A stretch of DNA of 64,000 nucleotides from an uncultured Eubacteriales bacterium (lineage in GTDB: Bacteria; Bacillota; Clostridia; Oscillospirales; Oscillospiraceae). Shown here one piece after another: positions 32,796 through 39,948 of this stretch. Both the position numbers and the translations under genes were made by a program. Below the pieces are notes generated by a model, which did no database searches, was not told the DNA's origin, and saw nothing but the letters and a program-made list of their open reading frames with translations. The DNA lies in the NCBI GenBank assembly GCA_900547405.1, contig URGL01000002.1, positions 35,907 through 99,906 of the forward strand, given 5' to 3'. Position 1 is the first letter of the stretch; every line of letters starts with the position of its first letter.

Positions 32796-34292
32796 TCACT
32801 TTGCCCCATCCCGCTTCAAGATAGCCGCCGCCGTCTTCACCACCGTCAGCGCATCCATCCACAGCGAGCAATTCTTCACATAATAATACTCCAGCTCCAG
32901 CCGCTCGTCATAGGTGGTGTTGCTCCGCCCGTTGCAGCCCCACCAGCCGGTGATGCCGGGCTTGACCTGGTTATAGAGCTGCAAGCCGCCGTGCTGCTCC
33001 AGCTCTCCGGGGACCAGGGGCCGGGGGCCGATGACGGACATATCGCCCTTGAGGACGTTGATAAACTGGGGCACCTCGTCCAGGCTGGTCTTGCGGAGGA
33101 ACCCGCCCATCTTGGTGATGCGGGGGTCGTGCTCGAACTTCTGGTTCTCGGCCCACTCCTTGGCGTAGCCGGGGTCCTTCAGCATTTCCTCCAGGATGTC
33201 CCCGGCGTTCCAGACCATGGAGCGGAACTTGATGAGCTGGAAGGGCTGGCCGTTGAGGCCCACCCGGGTCTGGGTGTAGAAGATAGGCTTTCTGTCCCCG
33301 CCGAGGAGGAAGGAGACCTTCACGATCAGCATCAGGGGCAGCAGGGCGATGAGGCCGATGAGGCCGAAGACGATGTCCATAAAGCGCTTCACCACCATAT
33401 AGATCATCTGCTTGCCGGTGAAGGAGTAGACCCCCAGGCCCAAGGCCTTGTAGGTGCCCACGGTGGTGATGAACTGGTTGTCCGTCTGGATGCCAATCAT
33501 GGGCCGGATGCTCAGGTGGATGCTCTTGCCGTTGTCGATGAGGGCCTGGTAAGTTTCCGGAGGCAGCTCCGAGGGCTTGGTGCCCACAAAGAGCTCCTCG
33601 ATGTGGTTCTTCAGAATGTAGTCCACAATGCCGTCAACGCCTGTGGAGTTGGTGAAGGTCTCGTAGGTCTCCTTCACCCGGCCCAGGGCGTCGGTCAGGT
33701 CGATGCGGGCGGTGACGGTCTCTCCGGGGGTGCCGTCCAGGATGCAGATGCCCTTGACGGCGTACTCCTTGAAAAAGCCGGAGTTGATACTGCGCAGCAG
33801 CTGGGGCATATCTGCCCAGTAGCCAAGGACGAAGATGCTCTTCTCTGCCGTGGCTACGGAGGTGGCCTTGCCGGAACGGAGCAGGTCTTTCCACAGCAGC
33901 CGCAGGCTCAGAGAAATGACCAGGTAGAAGCCGTAGGTCAGCAGCACCACCGCCCGGGAGTAGGTGCCGCCGATTTTCAGTATGTACAGCAGGATGGCGC
34001 ACAGGACGAAGTTATAGCCCGCCTGCCGGAAGGTACACAGCAGCTCCTCGCTGCCGTTCCGCCGGAAAATGCCGGAGAAGGGGCTGGTAAACAGGATCAG
34101 CACCAGGTCCATCAGCAGCTCGATGGTCAGCACGCTCCGCCAGCCGGAGTCCCGCAGGAAGCCCAGGCTCCCGAATCGGGCCAGATAGGCCAGGGTGAAG
34201 GAAACAAACAGCGCCAGCACATCCAGCACCATGAAATCCAGGTGCTTCAGCCAGCTGTATTTCCCTTTGATATGTCGTGTGCGCATACTCAT
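32796..34292 (-). CDS. Polyprenyl glycosylphosphotransferase (WbaP-like) no. 2
   Basis: The 498-residue protein has an N-terminal block of membrane segments (LKHLDFMVLDVLALFVSFTLAYL..), a Rossmann-like cytoplasmic region and a C-terminal Bac_transf domain with KRFMDIVFGLIGLIALLPLMLIVK, FRSMVWNAGDIL, RKTSLDEVPQFINVLKGDMSVIGPRP and TGWWGCNGRSNTTYDE. It transfers a sugar-1-phosphate to undecaprenyl phosphate to start a repeat unit. The ATG at 34292 overlaps the VanZ-like stop (ATGA) and has GGAGAG upstream. A second initiating enzyme lies two genes upstream. Confidence 0.9.
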   Translation of the reverse strand: MSMRTRHIKGKYSWLKHLDFMVLDVLALFVSFTLAYLARFGSLGFLRDSGWRSVLTIELLMDLVLILFTSPFSGIFRRNGSEELLCTFRQAGYNFVLCAILLYILKIGGTYSRAVVLLTYGFYLVISLSLRLLWKDLLRSGKATSVATAEKSIFVLGYWADMPQLLRSINSGFFKEYAVKGICILDGTPGETVTARIDLTDALGRVKETYETFTNSTGVDGIVDYILKNHIEELFVGTKPSELPPETYQALIDNGKSIHLSIRPMIGIQTDNQFITTVGTYKALGLGVYSFTGKQMIYMVVKRFMDIVFGLIGLIALLPLMLIVKVSFLLGGDRKPIFYTQTRVGLNGQPFQLIKFRSMVWNAGDILEEMLKDPGYAKEWAENQKFEHDPRITKMGGFLRKTSLDEVPQFINVLKGDMSVIGPRPLVPGELEQHGGLQLYNQVKPGITGWWGCNGRSNTTYDERLELEYYYVKNCSLWMDALTVVKTAAAILKRDGAK

Positions 34293-34708
34293 TCGTTTTC
34301 TCTCCATTTCTTCCATACTCCCCAGGACAGGAGAATTCCCGCCCCGTAGCCCAGAAGATCCATGGGCAGGTCCAGCAGGTCAAAATGCCGGACGGGGATC
34401 AAAGCCTTCAGCGTCTGATCCGCCAGGGATACCAGCAGACAGGCAGCAAAGGCCCAATAGACATTTCTTCGAGAGGGAACCGTCACTTTCAGCGCAGGAT
34501 ACATGGCGCAGCCCAGAAGAAAATACTCCGGTATGTGGCCCAGGCGCCGGGCATTGGCGGTAATCCACCGGGCCGCCCCGCTGCCCTCCGGCACCAGCCC
34601 CAAAAGCAGGTTCCGAAACCATCCCGACAGGGCCATAGAGCCCTGAGGTGATTGCAGCGTCAGCCCAATGATTCCAGCCAAGGCCCCTACCACCAGGGCC
34701 CAAACCAC
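34289..34708 (-). CDS. VanZ-like membrane protein
   Basis: The 139-residue protein has four hydrophobic segments, ARRLGHIPEYFLLGC (residues about 53-67) and SLADQTLKALIPVRHFDLLDLPMDLLGYGAG, the core of the VanZ domain. VanZ proteins confer low-level teicoplanin resistance in one case and are otherwise of unknown function. In polysaccharide loci they often lie beside sugar phosphotransferases. No ATG start fits; GTG at 34708 with AAGG about 5 bases upstream is the best choice. The gene is coupled to the next one by an ATGA overlap. Confidence 0.8.
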   Translation of the reverse strand: MVWALVVGALAGIIGLTLQSPQGSMALSGWFRNLLLGLVPEGSGAARWITANARRLGHIPEYFLLGCAMYPALKVTVPSRRNVYWAFAACLLVSLADQTLKALIPVRHFDLLDLPMDLLGYGAGILLSWGVWKKWRENE

Positions 34709-34733
34709 AAGTACCTTCCGTCTTCTGTCCGTG

Positions 34734-36125
34734 TTACCGTTCCTCTCTTCCGTCTCCCCGTCTCTCCGCCGTCACCTGCCCGGCGGCCACTCCTTCGGTG
34801 CTTTCCGGCTGGAAGAGGATCTTCACCGTGGCGAAGATGATCTTCAGGTCCGTGACCATGTTCATGGAGCCGATATATTGCAGGTCCATCTGGAGCTTAT
34901 TATAGGGAGTTGTGTTGTATTTGCCGTAAACCTGGGCGAGGCCCGTAAGGCCTGCCTTGGCCTGGAGCCGCAGGGCGAACTCCGGGAAATCCTGCTCATA
35001 CTGCCTGGCGATCTCCGGACGCTCGGGGCGGGGGCCCACGATGGTCATGGTGCCGAGCAGGATGCAGAAAAGCTGGGGCATCTCGTCGATGCGCAGCATG
35101 CGGATGATTTTCCCCACAGGGGTGATGCGGTCGTCATTGGTCTGGGCCAGCCGGGCCACGCCGTCCTTTTCGGCGTCTACCCGCATACTGCGGAACTTGT
35201 AGACATAGAATTCCTTCCGGTCTTTGGTGAGCCGCAGCTGCTTATAGAGGACGGGGCCGCCGTCGTAGGCCTTGATGGCAATGGCCGTGACCAGCATAAA
35301 GGGGCTGAACACCACCAGGGCCAGAAGACTCAGGAGGATGTCCGTCAGCCGCTTGACGGCCAGATACCCGATGGAGGGGCTGGACCGGTGGCACAGCAGC
35401 ACCGGCAGACTGTCCAGCTGGAGGGACCTGGCCCCCTTGATGAGGAAGTCGCCGATGTTGGGCCGGACGTAGGCCTCCACCCCCCGGTCGATGCAATACT
35501 TCACCAGGTCGTTGCGCAGACTGGAGGGGATGCCGCAGAGCATCACCGCCCGGGCCGACTGCGCCTCGATCTGACGGCACAGCTCCTGCCCCCCCTGCCG
35601 GGCATCCAGGCATCCCAGGATGCGGAAAACCCCCGGCAGACTCTTCAGGATGGCTTCGCCGTCCTCCTTGGCATCCTTGTTGTCATAGATCAGCAGGATG
35701 GTCCGCTTGGTCAGCAGCTTCGCCGTCAGCTTTTTCACGCCGTAGGCCCAGAGGGTGCCCACCAGAATGGACACCGCAATCAGGGCCAGCATAGGCCACA
35801 GGCTGGGCACGGCACGCATCAGCAGCGCCGTCACCAGATACATGATGGCGCTGCTCAGCACCGCCGAGACGGCGTGGGAATAGGCCAGCTCCCCGGGACC
35901 GTGGAAGGTCACGTCGAAGCCGCCGTAAAGCTGGGCAAAAATAGCGTACAGCACCGTAAACAGCAGGATGACGATCAGGTCGCCCTTGGCAAAGAAGGGG
36001 AAGATATACATCTTTTTCTTGTAGCAGCTGTACCACATGAGGGCAAACAGGGCCCCATTCATCAGGGTCAGCACCAGGCTGAATCCGGTCATCAGCGCCT
36101 GGCGCTTCTGTTGACTGTTAAACAT
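34734..36125 (-). CDS. Polyprenyl glycosylphosphotransferase no. 1 (exopolysaccharide initiation)
   Basis: The 463-residue protein has about five N-terminal membrane segments and a Bac_transf domain from about residue 260: KRLTDILLSLLALVVFSPFMLV, VYKFRSMRVDAEKDGVARLAQ, RMLRIDEMPQLFCILLGTMTIVGPRPERPE and AKAGLTGLAQVYGKYNTTPYNK. It is the first gene of the leftward CPS operon and probably starts glycan assembly on undecaprenyl phosphate. Two such enzymes in one operon suggest two alternative starting sugars or two glycans. Confidence 0.9.
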   Translation of the reverse strand: MFNSQQKRQALMTGFSLVLTLMNGALFALMWYSCYKKKMYIFPFFAKGDLIVILLFTVLYAIFAQLYGGFDVTFHGPGELAYSHAVSAVLSSAIMYLVTALLMRAVPSLWPMLALIAVSILVGTLWAYGVKKLTAKLLTKRTILLIYDNKDAKEDGEAILKSLPGVFRILGCLDARQGGQELCRQIEAQSARAVMLCGIPSSLRNDLVKYCIDRGVEAYVRPNIGDFLIKGARSLQLDSLPVLLCHRSSPSIGYLAVKRLTDILLSLLALVVFSPFMLVTAIAIKAYDGGPVLYKQLRLTKDRKEFYVYKFRSMRVDAEKDGVARLAQTNDDRITPVGKIIRMLRIDEMPQLFCILLGTMTIVGPRPERPEIARQYEQDFPEFALRLQAKAGLTGLAQVYGKYNTTPYNKLQMDLQYIGSMNMVTDLKIIFATVKILFQPESTEGVAAGQVTAERRGDGREER

Positions 36126-36432
36126 CTATGTTCTCTCCAATCGGCCAAATTCCCCTTCCGGATTGCTACCTTATTTTATACTCTTTTCGCATGTCGTTTC
36201 AAGAATAAACGCGCAAAAAAACGCATAACCGAAATATTCTCTACTTTATACAACAGAGCACCGGGAAATTTAACCATTTTTTGTCAAACTCCCGGCAAGG
36301 GCATCCTGCCTCGGGGTATATCAAAGACATTCACGCATTATTATACCCAAAAACGCAGGAATTGCAATCTTTCTATGGAAAAATCCCCGGATTGGCGAAA
36401 CTGCACCCCTTCCCTCCTATCCTAAAGAAAAT
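36126..36432 (-). other. Distal half of the CPS operon leader
   Basis: Between the attenuator and the first CPS gene lie about 300 bases without a supported gene. I see some AT-rich tracts but no second promoter and no convincing short coding frame with a ribosome site. Confidence 0.4.
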
Positions 36433-36462
36433 GGGACCGGAGCCCCGCAGGATCCCGGTCCC
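36433..36462 (-). terminator. Intrinsic terminator in the CPS leader (attenuator)
   Basis: Read leftward, GGGACCGG (complement of 36455-36462) pairs with CCGGTCCC (complement of 36433-36440) and is followed by ATTTTCTTT. It lies about 110-140 bases after the predicted start of the CPS transcript and 310 bases before the first gene, so it can stop the operon in its leader. Confidence 0.7.
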
Positions 36463-36572
36463 GAGTCAGTGACCTGCGGCCGGCAGAGGCTTATCTCCGG
36501 TAAACTGACTCCCTGCAACCGGGAACGCATGCAAAATTCCCTGCGGCAAAATATGCTGCTTTGTGTTGCATT
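36463..36572 (-). promoter_or_regulatory. Structured leader of the CPS operon, possible riboswitch or attenuator
   Basis: Upstream of the terminator the RNA can form an 8-pair stem GAGTCAGT/ACTGACTC (36504-36511 with 36463-36470) enclosing CCGG..CCGG. CCGCAGG occurs twice in the RNA (complement of 36540-36546 and of 36473-36479). Either copy can pair with CCTGCGG (complement of 36445-36451), which lies in the terminator loop. That gives mutually exclusive folds typical of a transcription attenuator. I cannot assign it to a known riboswitch class. Confidence 0.5.
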
Positions 36573-36578
36573 GTGTCT

Positions 36579-36607
36579 ATTATAGTAAAGATATGTATTA
36601 AAGTCAA
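36579..36607 (-). promoter_or_regulatory. Main promoter of the CPS operon
   Basis: Leftward TTGACT (36602-36607), a 17-base spacer and TATAAT (36579-36584) predict a start near 36572. The promoter is overlapped by the inverted repeat at 36584-36624. Confidence 0.8.
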
Positions 36608-36624
36608 TAGTAAATATCTTTACT
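36584..36624. promoter_or_regulatory. 11-bp inverted repeat operator for the XRE regulator
   Basis: AGTAAAGATAT (36584-36594) and ATATCTTTACT (36614-36624) are perfect inverted copies 19 bases apart. The right half also belongs to a near-perfect 16-bp palindrome AGTAAATATCTTTACT (36609-36624). They flank the -35 and touch the -10 of the CPS promoter and lie 44 bases before the divergent XRE gene, so one bound repressor could control both. Confidence 0.6.
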
Positions 36625-36667
36625 TTGGTACACTTGTGGTATCATAACCACATAGGAGCTTAAACCC

Positions 36668-36919
36668 ATGAACACCTTTCTGGACCGTCTCCGAGGACTG
36701 CGGGAGGACAACGATTTGACCCAATCCCAGGTAGCCGCCTTCCTTGGTACCTCCCAGACCATGTACGCCAGGTATGAACGGGGCGCCAACGAAATGCCCC
36801 TCCGGCACCTGGTTGCCCTGTGCAGGCTCTACAATGTTTCCGCGGATTACCTTTTGGGCACCGCCCCGGACCCCAGACGGCGGCAGAAGCGGATCCCCAG
36901 GCCACTGGTGCGGCGCTAG
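36668..36919 (+). CDS. Small XRE-family repressor
   Basis: The 83-residue protein is almost entirely one helix-turn-helix domain: FLDRLRGLREDNDLTQSQVAAFLGTSQTMYARYERGANEMPLRHLVALCRLYNVSADYLLG. A basic Arg-rich tail follows. It is divergent from the CPS operon, and the 11-bp inverted repeat lies in the shared gap. The likely job is repression of the CPS promoter and of itself. A weak ribosome site (AGGAG, about 10 bases away) precedes the ATG. No ligand or protease domain is present, so the inducing signal is unknown. Confidence 0.85.
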   Translation: MNTFLDRLRGLREDNDLTQSQVAAFLGTSQTMYARYERGANEMPLRHLVALCRLYNVSADYLLGTAPDPRRRQKRIPRPLVRR

Positions 36920-37003
36920 GCCCTGTACATTAGGATAACCCTCCTCTCTTCTGAAAACAATATGCTGGCTGCATAGTGTCTTACAAATTTTACATATTTT
37001 TTC

Positions 37004-37032
37004 TTCACTTTCCAATGAAACTATGCTATAGT
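37004..37032 (+). promoter_or_regulatory. Promoter of the diguanylate cyclase gene
   Basis: TTCACT (37004-37009), a 17-base spacer and TATAGT (37027-37032) precede the gene by about 40 bases. Confidence 0.5.
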
Positions 37033-37070
37033 AATGGCGTGTTTTCTCGAAACAGCAAAGGGAGGACGAT

Positions 37071-38255
37071 ATGTACGCATTGTCTTATTGGGAAAATAAC
37101 ACCTTTTGTATATTGATCCTGATGATTCTGCTGGTCTGTCACCAGCAGAATCCGGATTTTCGGCCCAGCAGCCGGTACTTCCGCAGCCTGCTGACCAGTA
37201 TGATCTTTTACGCCGCCATCGACATGGCCTGCGGACTACAGGAAAATCAGGTCTTTTCCCCGCCCGTTTGGGTCGTGGCGGTCATGAATGTTCTGTTTTT
37301 CTACGCCTCCGGGGTGGTGATCTATCTGGGCCTGCTCTATACCGAGTGCGAACTGGGGGCCAAGTGGCTCAGTAATCCCAAAAAGCGGCTCCTGAGCGCC
37401 CTGCCCACCATGGTCCTGCTGGTCACCGTTCCCCTGAGCCTCTGGGGAAAGTTCTACTTCTATATTGACGCCGAAGGCCGGTATACCAAAGGGCCCATGT
37501 ATCCCCTGCTTCTGGTGCTGTGCTACGGACCTCTGCTGGTGATCAGCACCCGGGCGCTGGCGGGGCTGCTGAGCAAGCACGGCTACGCCCGCCGGATGGA
37601 GTACCTTGCCATGGGCTCCTTTGTGGTGCTGCCACTGGTGGGCGGCATTGCCCAGGCCCATTACACAGGGGTATCCATCATCTGTCTGGCGGCTACCGTT
37701 GCCGCGGTGCAGGTATTTGTCAATCTCCAGCAGACCCGGATCACCATTGACCCTCTGACCCAGATCAACAATCGGACAAAGCTCATTCAGTATCTGGACA
37801 AATGCGTCAGCCATCAGCGCTCCGGCACAGGCCGGCATTTGGCGCTGTGCATGATCGACATCAACGACTTTAAGCAGATCAACGACCGGTTCGGCCACCC
37901 GGAGGGTGACGCGGCCCTGATCCTGCTGGCGGAAACCCTGAAGCAGGTGGGAGCGCACTTCAAGGGCCTGATCGCCCGCTACGGCGGAGACGAGTTCTTC
38001 ATCGTGCTGGAAACGAAGAGCCCCCAGGAGGTATCCGCATTCCGTCAGGAGCTCCTGGACACCCTGGCCCAAAACAACACTCAGGCCGCCAAGCCCTACA
38101 ATGTGGAGATCAGCCTGGGCTTCGCCGACTATGACCCCCAACTCACCATCCCCGAACTCATCGAAAGAACCGACCAGGCCCTCTATATCAATAAGGGCAT
38201 TTCAAAGTCCGCCAAGCGCCGGGCTATTTCCGTTGACAAATCCAGCCTGCTGTGA
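37071..38255 (+). CDS. Membrane diguanylate cyclase (GGDEF)
   Basis: The 394-residue protein has about seven N-terminal membrane segments (7TM-like sensor, residues about 10-225). A GGDEF domain follows with DPLTQINNRTKLIQYLD, DINDFKQINDRFGHPEGD and the intact active site RYGGDEFF. It should make cyclic di-GMP. There is no RxxD inhibitory site in the expected place and no EAL domain. It is monocistronic, with GGAGG 5 bases from the ATG. Its position next to the CPS control region suggests c-di-GMP may affect surface glycan production, but no c-di-GMP riboswitch is recognisable in the CPS leader. Confidence 0.9.
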   Translation: MYALSYWENNTFCILILMILLVCHQQNPDFRPSSRYFRSLLTSMIFYAAIDMACGLQENQVFSPPVWVVAVMNVLFFYASGVVIYLGLLYTECELGAKWLSNPKKRLLSALPTMVLLVTVPLSLWGKFYFYIDAEGRYTKGPMYPLLLVLCYGPLLVISTRALAGLLSKHGYARRMEYLAMGSFVVLPLVGGIAQAHYTGVSIICLAATVAAVQVFVNLQQTRITIDPLTQINNRTKLIQYLDKCVSHQRSGTGRHLALCMIDINDFKQINDRFGHPEGDAALILLAETLKQVGAHFKGLIARYGGDEFFIVLETKSPQEVSAFRQELLDTLAQNNTQAAKPYNVEISLGFADYDPQLTIPELIERTDQALYINKGISKSAKRRAISVDKSSLL

Positions 38256-38282
38256 TAAAATCAGACTCACCGCAAGCGGTAT

Positions 38283-38365
38283 GCGGGCATGGTGGAATTG
38301 GTAGACTCGGTGGATTTAGGTTCCACTGCGCAAGCGTGCAGGTTCGAGTCCTGTTGCCCGCACCA
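38283..38365 (+). tRNA. tRNA-Leu (anticodon UAG)
   Basis: The acceptor stem GCGGGCA (38283-38289) pairs with TGCCCGC (38355-38361), and discriminator A and CCA are encoded (38362-38365). The anticodon stem GTGGA/TCCAC encloses TTTAGGT, giving anticodon TAG. The variable arm is long (class II), and the T loop reads GGTTCGAGTCC. Leu(CUA/CUN) is read. Confidence 0.95.
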
Positions 38366-38399
38366 TAACGGGGCTGTGAAATAACCCCAAAAAGAAATC

Positions 38400-38436
38400 G
38401 CAGACTCTTTCCCAAAATGGAAAGGGTCTGCTTTTT
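38400..38436 (+). terminator. Terminator after tRNA-Leu
   Basis: GCAGACTCTTTCC (38400-38412) pairs with GGAAAGGGTCTGC (38419-38431), with one G-U pair, followed by TTTTTC. Confidence 0.85.
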
Positions 38437-38494
38437 CTTACCCATCAAGGCTGTGGATAACTTTTCTGCAAAAATCATAAAGGTCATTGCGCCT

Positions 38495-38525
38495 CCCCCC
38501 GCTTTCGGTTCCCGGAAGCGGGGGG
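38495..38525. repeat. 10-bp inverted repeat (first of three)
   Basis: CCCCCCGCTT (38495-38504) and AAGCGGGGGG (38516-38525) are perfect complements with an 11-base loop. No T tract follows on either side. Confidence 0.7.
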
Positions 38526-38567
38526 CCAGCTTGTCAAAAAACTACCCAAATTCCCTCATTTGTGATT

Positions 38568-38613
38568 GATATGTACCCCCAATACTGGACACCCAGTATT
38601 GGGGGTACATATC
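38568..38613. repeat. 21-bp perfect inverted repeat
   Basis: Two perfect 21-base arms (38568-38588 and 38593-38613), built on GTACCCCCAATACTGG, are separated by ACAC. There is no T tract. The length and perfection exceed what a terminator needs, so a mobile-element end, a site for a symmetric DNA-binding protein or a stable RNA hairpin are all possible. Confidence 0.8.
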
Positions 38614-38640
38614 AGAAAGCAGGGGGTCTTTGACAGACTG

Positions 38641-38674
38641 ACAGCCTGCCGTGACGCGCGTCACGGCAGGCTGT
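38641..38674. repeat. 34-bp perfect palindrome
   Basis: The 34 bases are a perfect palindrome with centre CGCG and outer sequence ACAGCCTGCC..GGCAGGCTGT. On the + strand TTTGTTT follows. It lies 10 bases after the stop of the Cys-rich lipoprotein gene on the - strand, so it probably also serves as its hairpin end. Confidence 0.8.
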
Positions 38675-38684
38675 TTGTTTCGGC

Positions 38685-39830
38685 TTATTCTCCGGTGTTC
38701 TCGCCGGTGTCTTCACCGGTATTCTCACCAGTGCCCTCTCCGGCAGTCTCGGTAGGATCCTCCTCAGTGCTCTCAACGGTTGTCTCAACGGTGGTCTCGG
38801 CGATATCCCGGGTTTCCGTCTTCCCGCAGCGGCTGCAGGTGCGGATCTCCTGGGTCCCGTTATCCGTCCAATCACTCCAGTCATGTCCCAATGGATCCAC
38901 CTCACGGGACGCACCTTTCTTGTGGCAGACGCTGCACACTTCTTCTTCGGCACCCTTTTCTTCACAGGTTGGCTCCTGGGTGATTTTCCAAATGAACGTA
39001 TGGCCGTTGGCTGGCACCTTGTCAATTTTTTCTTCGATTTTGCAGCGGGAACATTTCCTCACGGTGTAGCCGCCTTTTGTGCAGGTGGGTTTTACAACTT
39101 CCTTTGTCTTCCACTTGTGCCCAAGCGCAGGGATGGTCACACGGGCATTCGGATTGCTGTAGCCGCAGACACTGCACAGCTCTCCCTTTGCCCCGGCCTT
39201 GGTACAGGTAGGCTCATTTTTGAATTCATAATATTTGTGGGTATGCTCCCGGAAGGACGGAGTCTGCTCCTCCTCCTGGGCCTTGCAGTTCTCGCAGATG
39301 CGGACCTTCAGGCCCTTGGCGGTGTCGGTGGGGATCTTGGTGAATTTCCAGCTTCCCCACTTGTGGCCGGTGGCCTTCAGGGGCACCTCATACCAGTCCC
39401 CGCAGCTACAGTAGTAATAGGCCCAGCCGTCTTCCAGGCAGGTAGCGGTGGATTTTTCTACCTTATATTTGTGGGTATGGTTGGTAGTCTTAGGCAGGGT
39501 AGGCTCGATCTCTACGTCCTCTTCCCCGCAGACCACGCAGGTGCGGACCCGCTTGCCCTCGGTGGTGGTGGAGGGCTTCTCCCACCGGACCCACTCGCCC
39601 CAGGTGTGCTCCGCGCAGGGGGCTACGGTGGCCTCGGTTTCCTCTGTGGTTTCGGTTTCCTCCACAGTTTCTTCTGTCATCTCTTCTGTGGTCTCTTCCG
39701 TCGTTTCCTCGGTGGTCTCGGCCTCCAGGGTCATCTGAGATTCTTCCAGCTGGTTCTCCCTGTCTTTTTTACAGCCGGCAAGGCCCAAAAGCAAGACAAC
39801 CGCCAGCAGGGCGCAAATCATCCGTTTCAT
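38685..39830 (-). CDS. Secreted lipoprotein with repeated CxxC modules
   Basis: The 381-residue protein has a lipobox (LLLGLAGC at residues 13-20), then an acidic Thr/Glu spacer (about 35-72) and six to seven modules that repeat an H-x-W/Y..C-x2-C pattern: TCVVCGEE, YYCSCGDW, ICENCKAQ, LCSVCGYS, KCSRCKIE, VCSVCHKK and TCSRCGKT. Each lies after a segment like GHKWxxW. A Gly/Thr/Glu tail ends it. The Cys pairs would bind zinc or form disulfides outside the cell. The repeats resemble cell-wall-anchored repeat modules of Clostridia, but I know no function. It has its own unit, with the palindrome at 38641 at its end. Confidence 0.8.
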   Translation of the reverse strand: MKRMICALLAVVLLLGLAGCKKDRENQLEESQMTLEAETTEETTEETTEEMTEETVEETETTEETEATVAPCAEHTWGEWVRWEKPSTTTEGKRVRTCVVCGEEDVEIEPTLPKTTNHTHKYKVEKSTATCLEDGWAYYYCSCGDWYEVPLKATGHKWGSWKFTKIPTDTAKGLKVRICENCKAQEEEQTPSFREHTHKYYEFKNEPTCTKAGAKGELCSVCGYSNPNARVTIPALGHKWKTKEVVKPTCTKGGYTVRKCSRCKIEEKIDKVPANGHTFIWKITQEPTCEEKGAEEEVCSVCHKKGASREVDPLGHDWSDWTDNGTQEIRTCSRCGKTETRDIAETTVETTVESTEEDPTETAGEGTGENTGEDTGENTGE

Positions 39831-39948
39831 TGGAACACTTCCTTCTCTTTTTCAGCGGAATGAAGCTCCGCAAATCACTACTCTAACTTTACGGAAAAAC
39901 CGGCCAGAAGTCAAGAGGCCTGGGAAAATTTAATAATCGCAACTCCGT

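Noticed and set aside
32676..36425. Two long + strand frames across the initiating transferases
   Set aside because: They consist of His/Gln/Pro-rich shadow sequence opposite genes with complete Bac_transf motifs.
36433..36575. A c-di-GMP riboswitch in the CPS leader, suggested by the nearby GGDEF gene
   Set aside because: I compared the leader with the conserved c-di-GMP-I and -II blocks from memory and found no convincing match.
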